A DNA stretch of 48,576 bases from contig JAJFFJ010000065.1 of the NCBI GenBank assembly GCA_021776685.1, forward strand, positions 1 to 48,576, written 5' to 3'. Positions 48,430 to 48,576 of this stretch are shown here, one piece after another (the stretch's first letter is position 1; the number at the start of each line of letters is the position of its first letter). The stretch comes from Alphaproteobacteria bacterium (GTDB lineage Bacteria > Pseudomonadota > Alphaproteobacteria > Bin65). Made by a program: the position numbers and the translations under genes. The notes beneath the pieces are model-generated. The model saw nothing but the letters and a program-made list of their open reading frames with translations. It was not told the origin of the DNA and did not search any database.

Positions 48430-48576
48430 TTACCTGATCTGAAATCTCGCCCTGCCGTTTGTGCCGCCCATGATCTGACCATACGTTGGCGCCGCGAAAT
48501 GGGCAGGCAAAATCAATACGTCACGCTCGGCATTGTCGTCGACAAACTTCGTCCGCGTCGCCGCGGACATCTCCGG
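48430..48576 (-). CDS. 3' end of a probable MBL-fold metallohydrolase
   Basis: The frame is open to the window edge and ends at TAA 48430-48432 (48 residues). The sequence ILPAHFAAPTYGQI followed by GRARFQIR resembles the C-terminal end of metallo-beta-lactamase-fold hydrolases, where His of the A/GHF motif binds metal. The rest lies outside the window. Confidence 0.6.
   Translation of the reverse strand, partial: PEMSAATRTKFVDDNAERDVLILPAHFAAPTYGQIMGGTNGRARFQIR

Overview
The window looks like part of the chromosome of a GC-rich alphaproteobacterium. The main clues are an imuA-imuB-dnaE2 mutagenesis cassette headed by a GAAC-N7-GAAC box of the alphaproteobacterial LexA type, an alpha/beta-hydrolase-OsmC fusion, and gene content common in free-living, probably marine, members of the class. 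No 16S rRNA or other decisive marker is present, so the genus cannot be named.

Positions 1-16553 are the right-hand part of an integrated element. Its end is a 48-base 3' fragment of a tRNA-Arg(UCU) gene beside a tyrosine integrase; the other end and the intact tRNA lie left of the window. From right to left the element has an integrase, an AlpA-like regulator, a primase-polymerase, a HEPN-like gene on the opposite strand, and a small operon ending in a terminase small subunit and a terminase large subunit in two pieces. No portal, capsid or tail gene follows, so it resembles a phage satellite or a decayed prophage. The left part is cargo: two TPR-CHAT (caspase-like) proteases, the second with its TPR array on a separate overlapping reading frame, and, convergent with them, an unknown multi-pass membrane protein and a very divergent class A penicillin-binding protein. 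The two membrane genes share similar TTGAC-rich upstream regions. This set is a candidate undescribed defence or conflict system.

Positions 16554-31518 are accessory metabolism: an LpxO-like hydroxylase, a TRAP transporter (dctM, dctQ, dctP), and, divergent from it, a run of catabolic enzymes (two FAH-family hydrolases, RidA, ACMSD-like amidohydrolase, VOC-type extradiol dioxygenase, class II aldolase, M20 amidohydrolase, AhpD-like proteins, nicotinamidase). This suggests uptake and ring-cleavage or acid degradation of an aromatic or related organic acid. The most striking gene here is an AhpD-like protein (24863-26002) whose frame is interrupted by a single TGA exactly at the second Cys of the CxxC-xxx-H active site. 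A stem-loop of bacterial SECIS geometry follows, so it is very probably a selenoprotein.

Positions 31500-40307 are mainly housekeeping: hisI, a cystathionine beta-lyase, an entericidin-like lipoprotein, a two-domain GNAT protein, a 3-mercaptopyruvate sulfurtransferase, a cysteine synthase (together a sulfur amino acid group), a Nudix ADP-ribose pyrophosphatase, the OsmC fusion, a VanX-type dipeptidase and a third FAH-family protein.

Positions 40388-46742 hold the SOS mutagenesis cassette imuA-imuB-dnaE2. A REP-associated transposase (RAYT) gene with two inverted REP palindromes has been placed between imuB and dnaE2, with TGATG stop-start overlaps on both sides. The window ends with a TauD-family dioxygenase, another AhpD-like protein and the 3' end of a probable metallo-beta-lactamase-fold gene.
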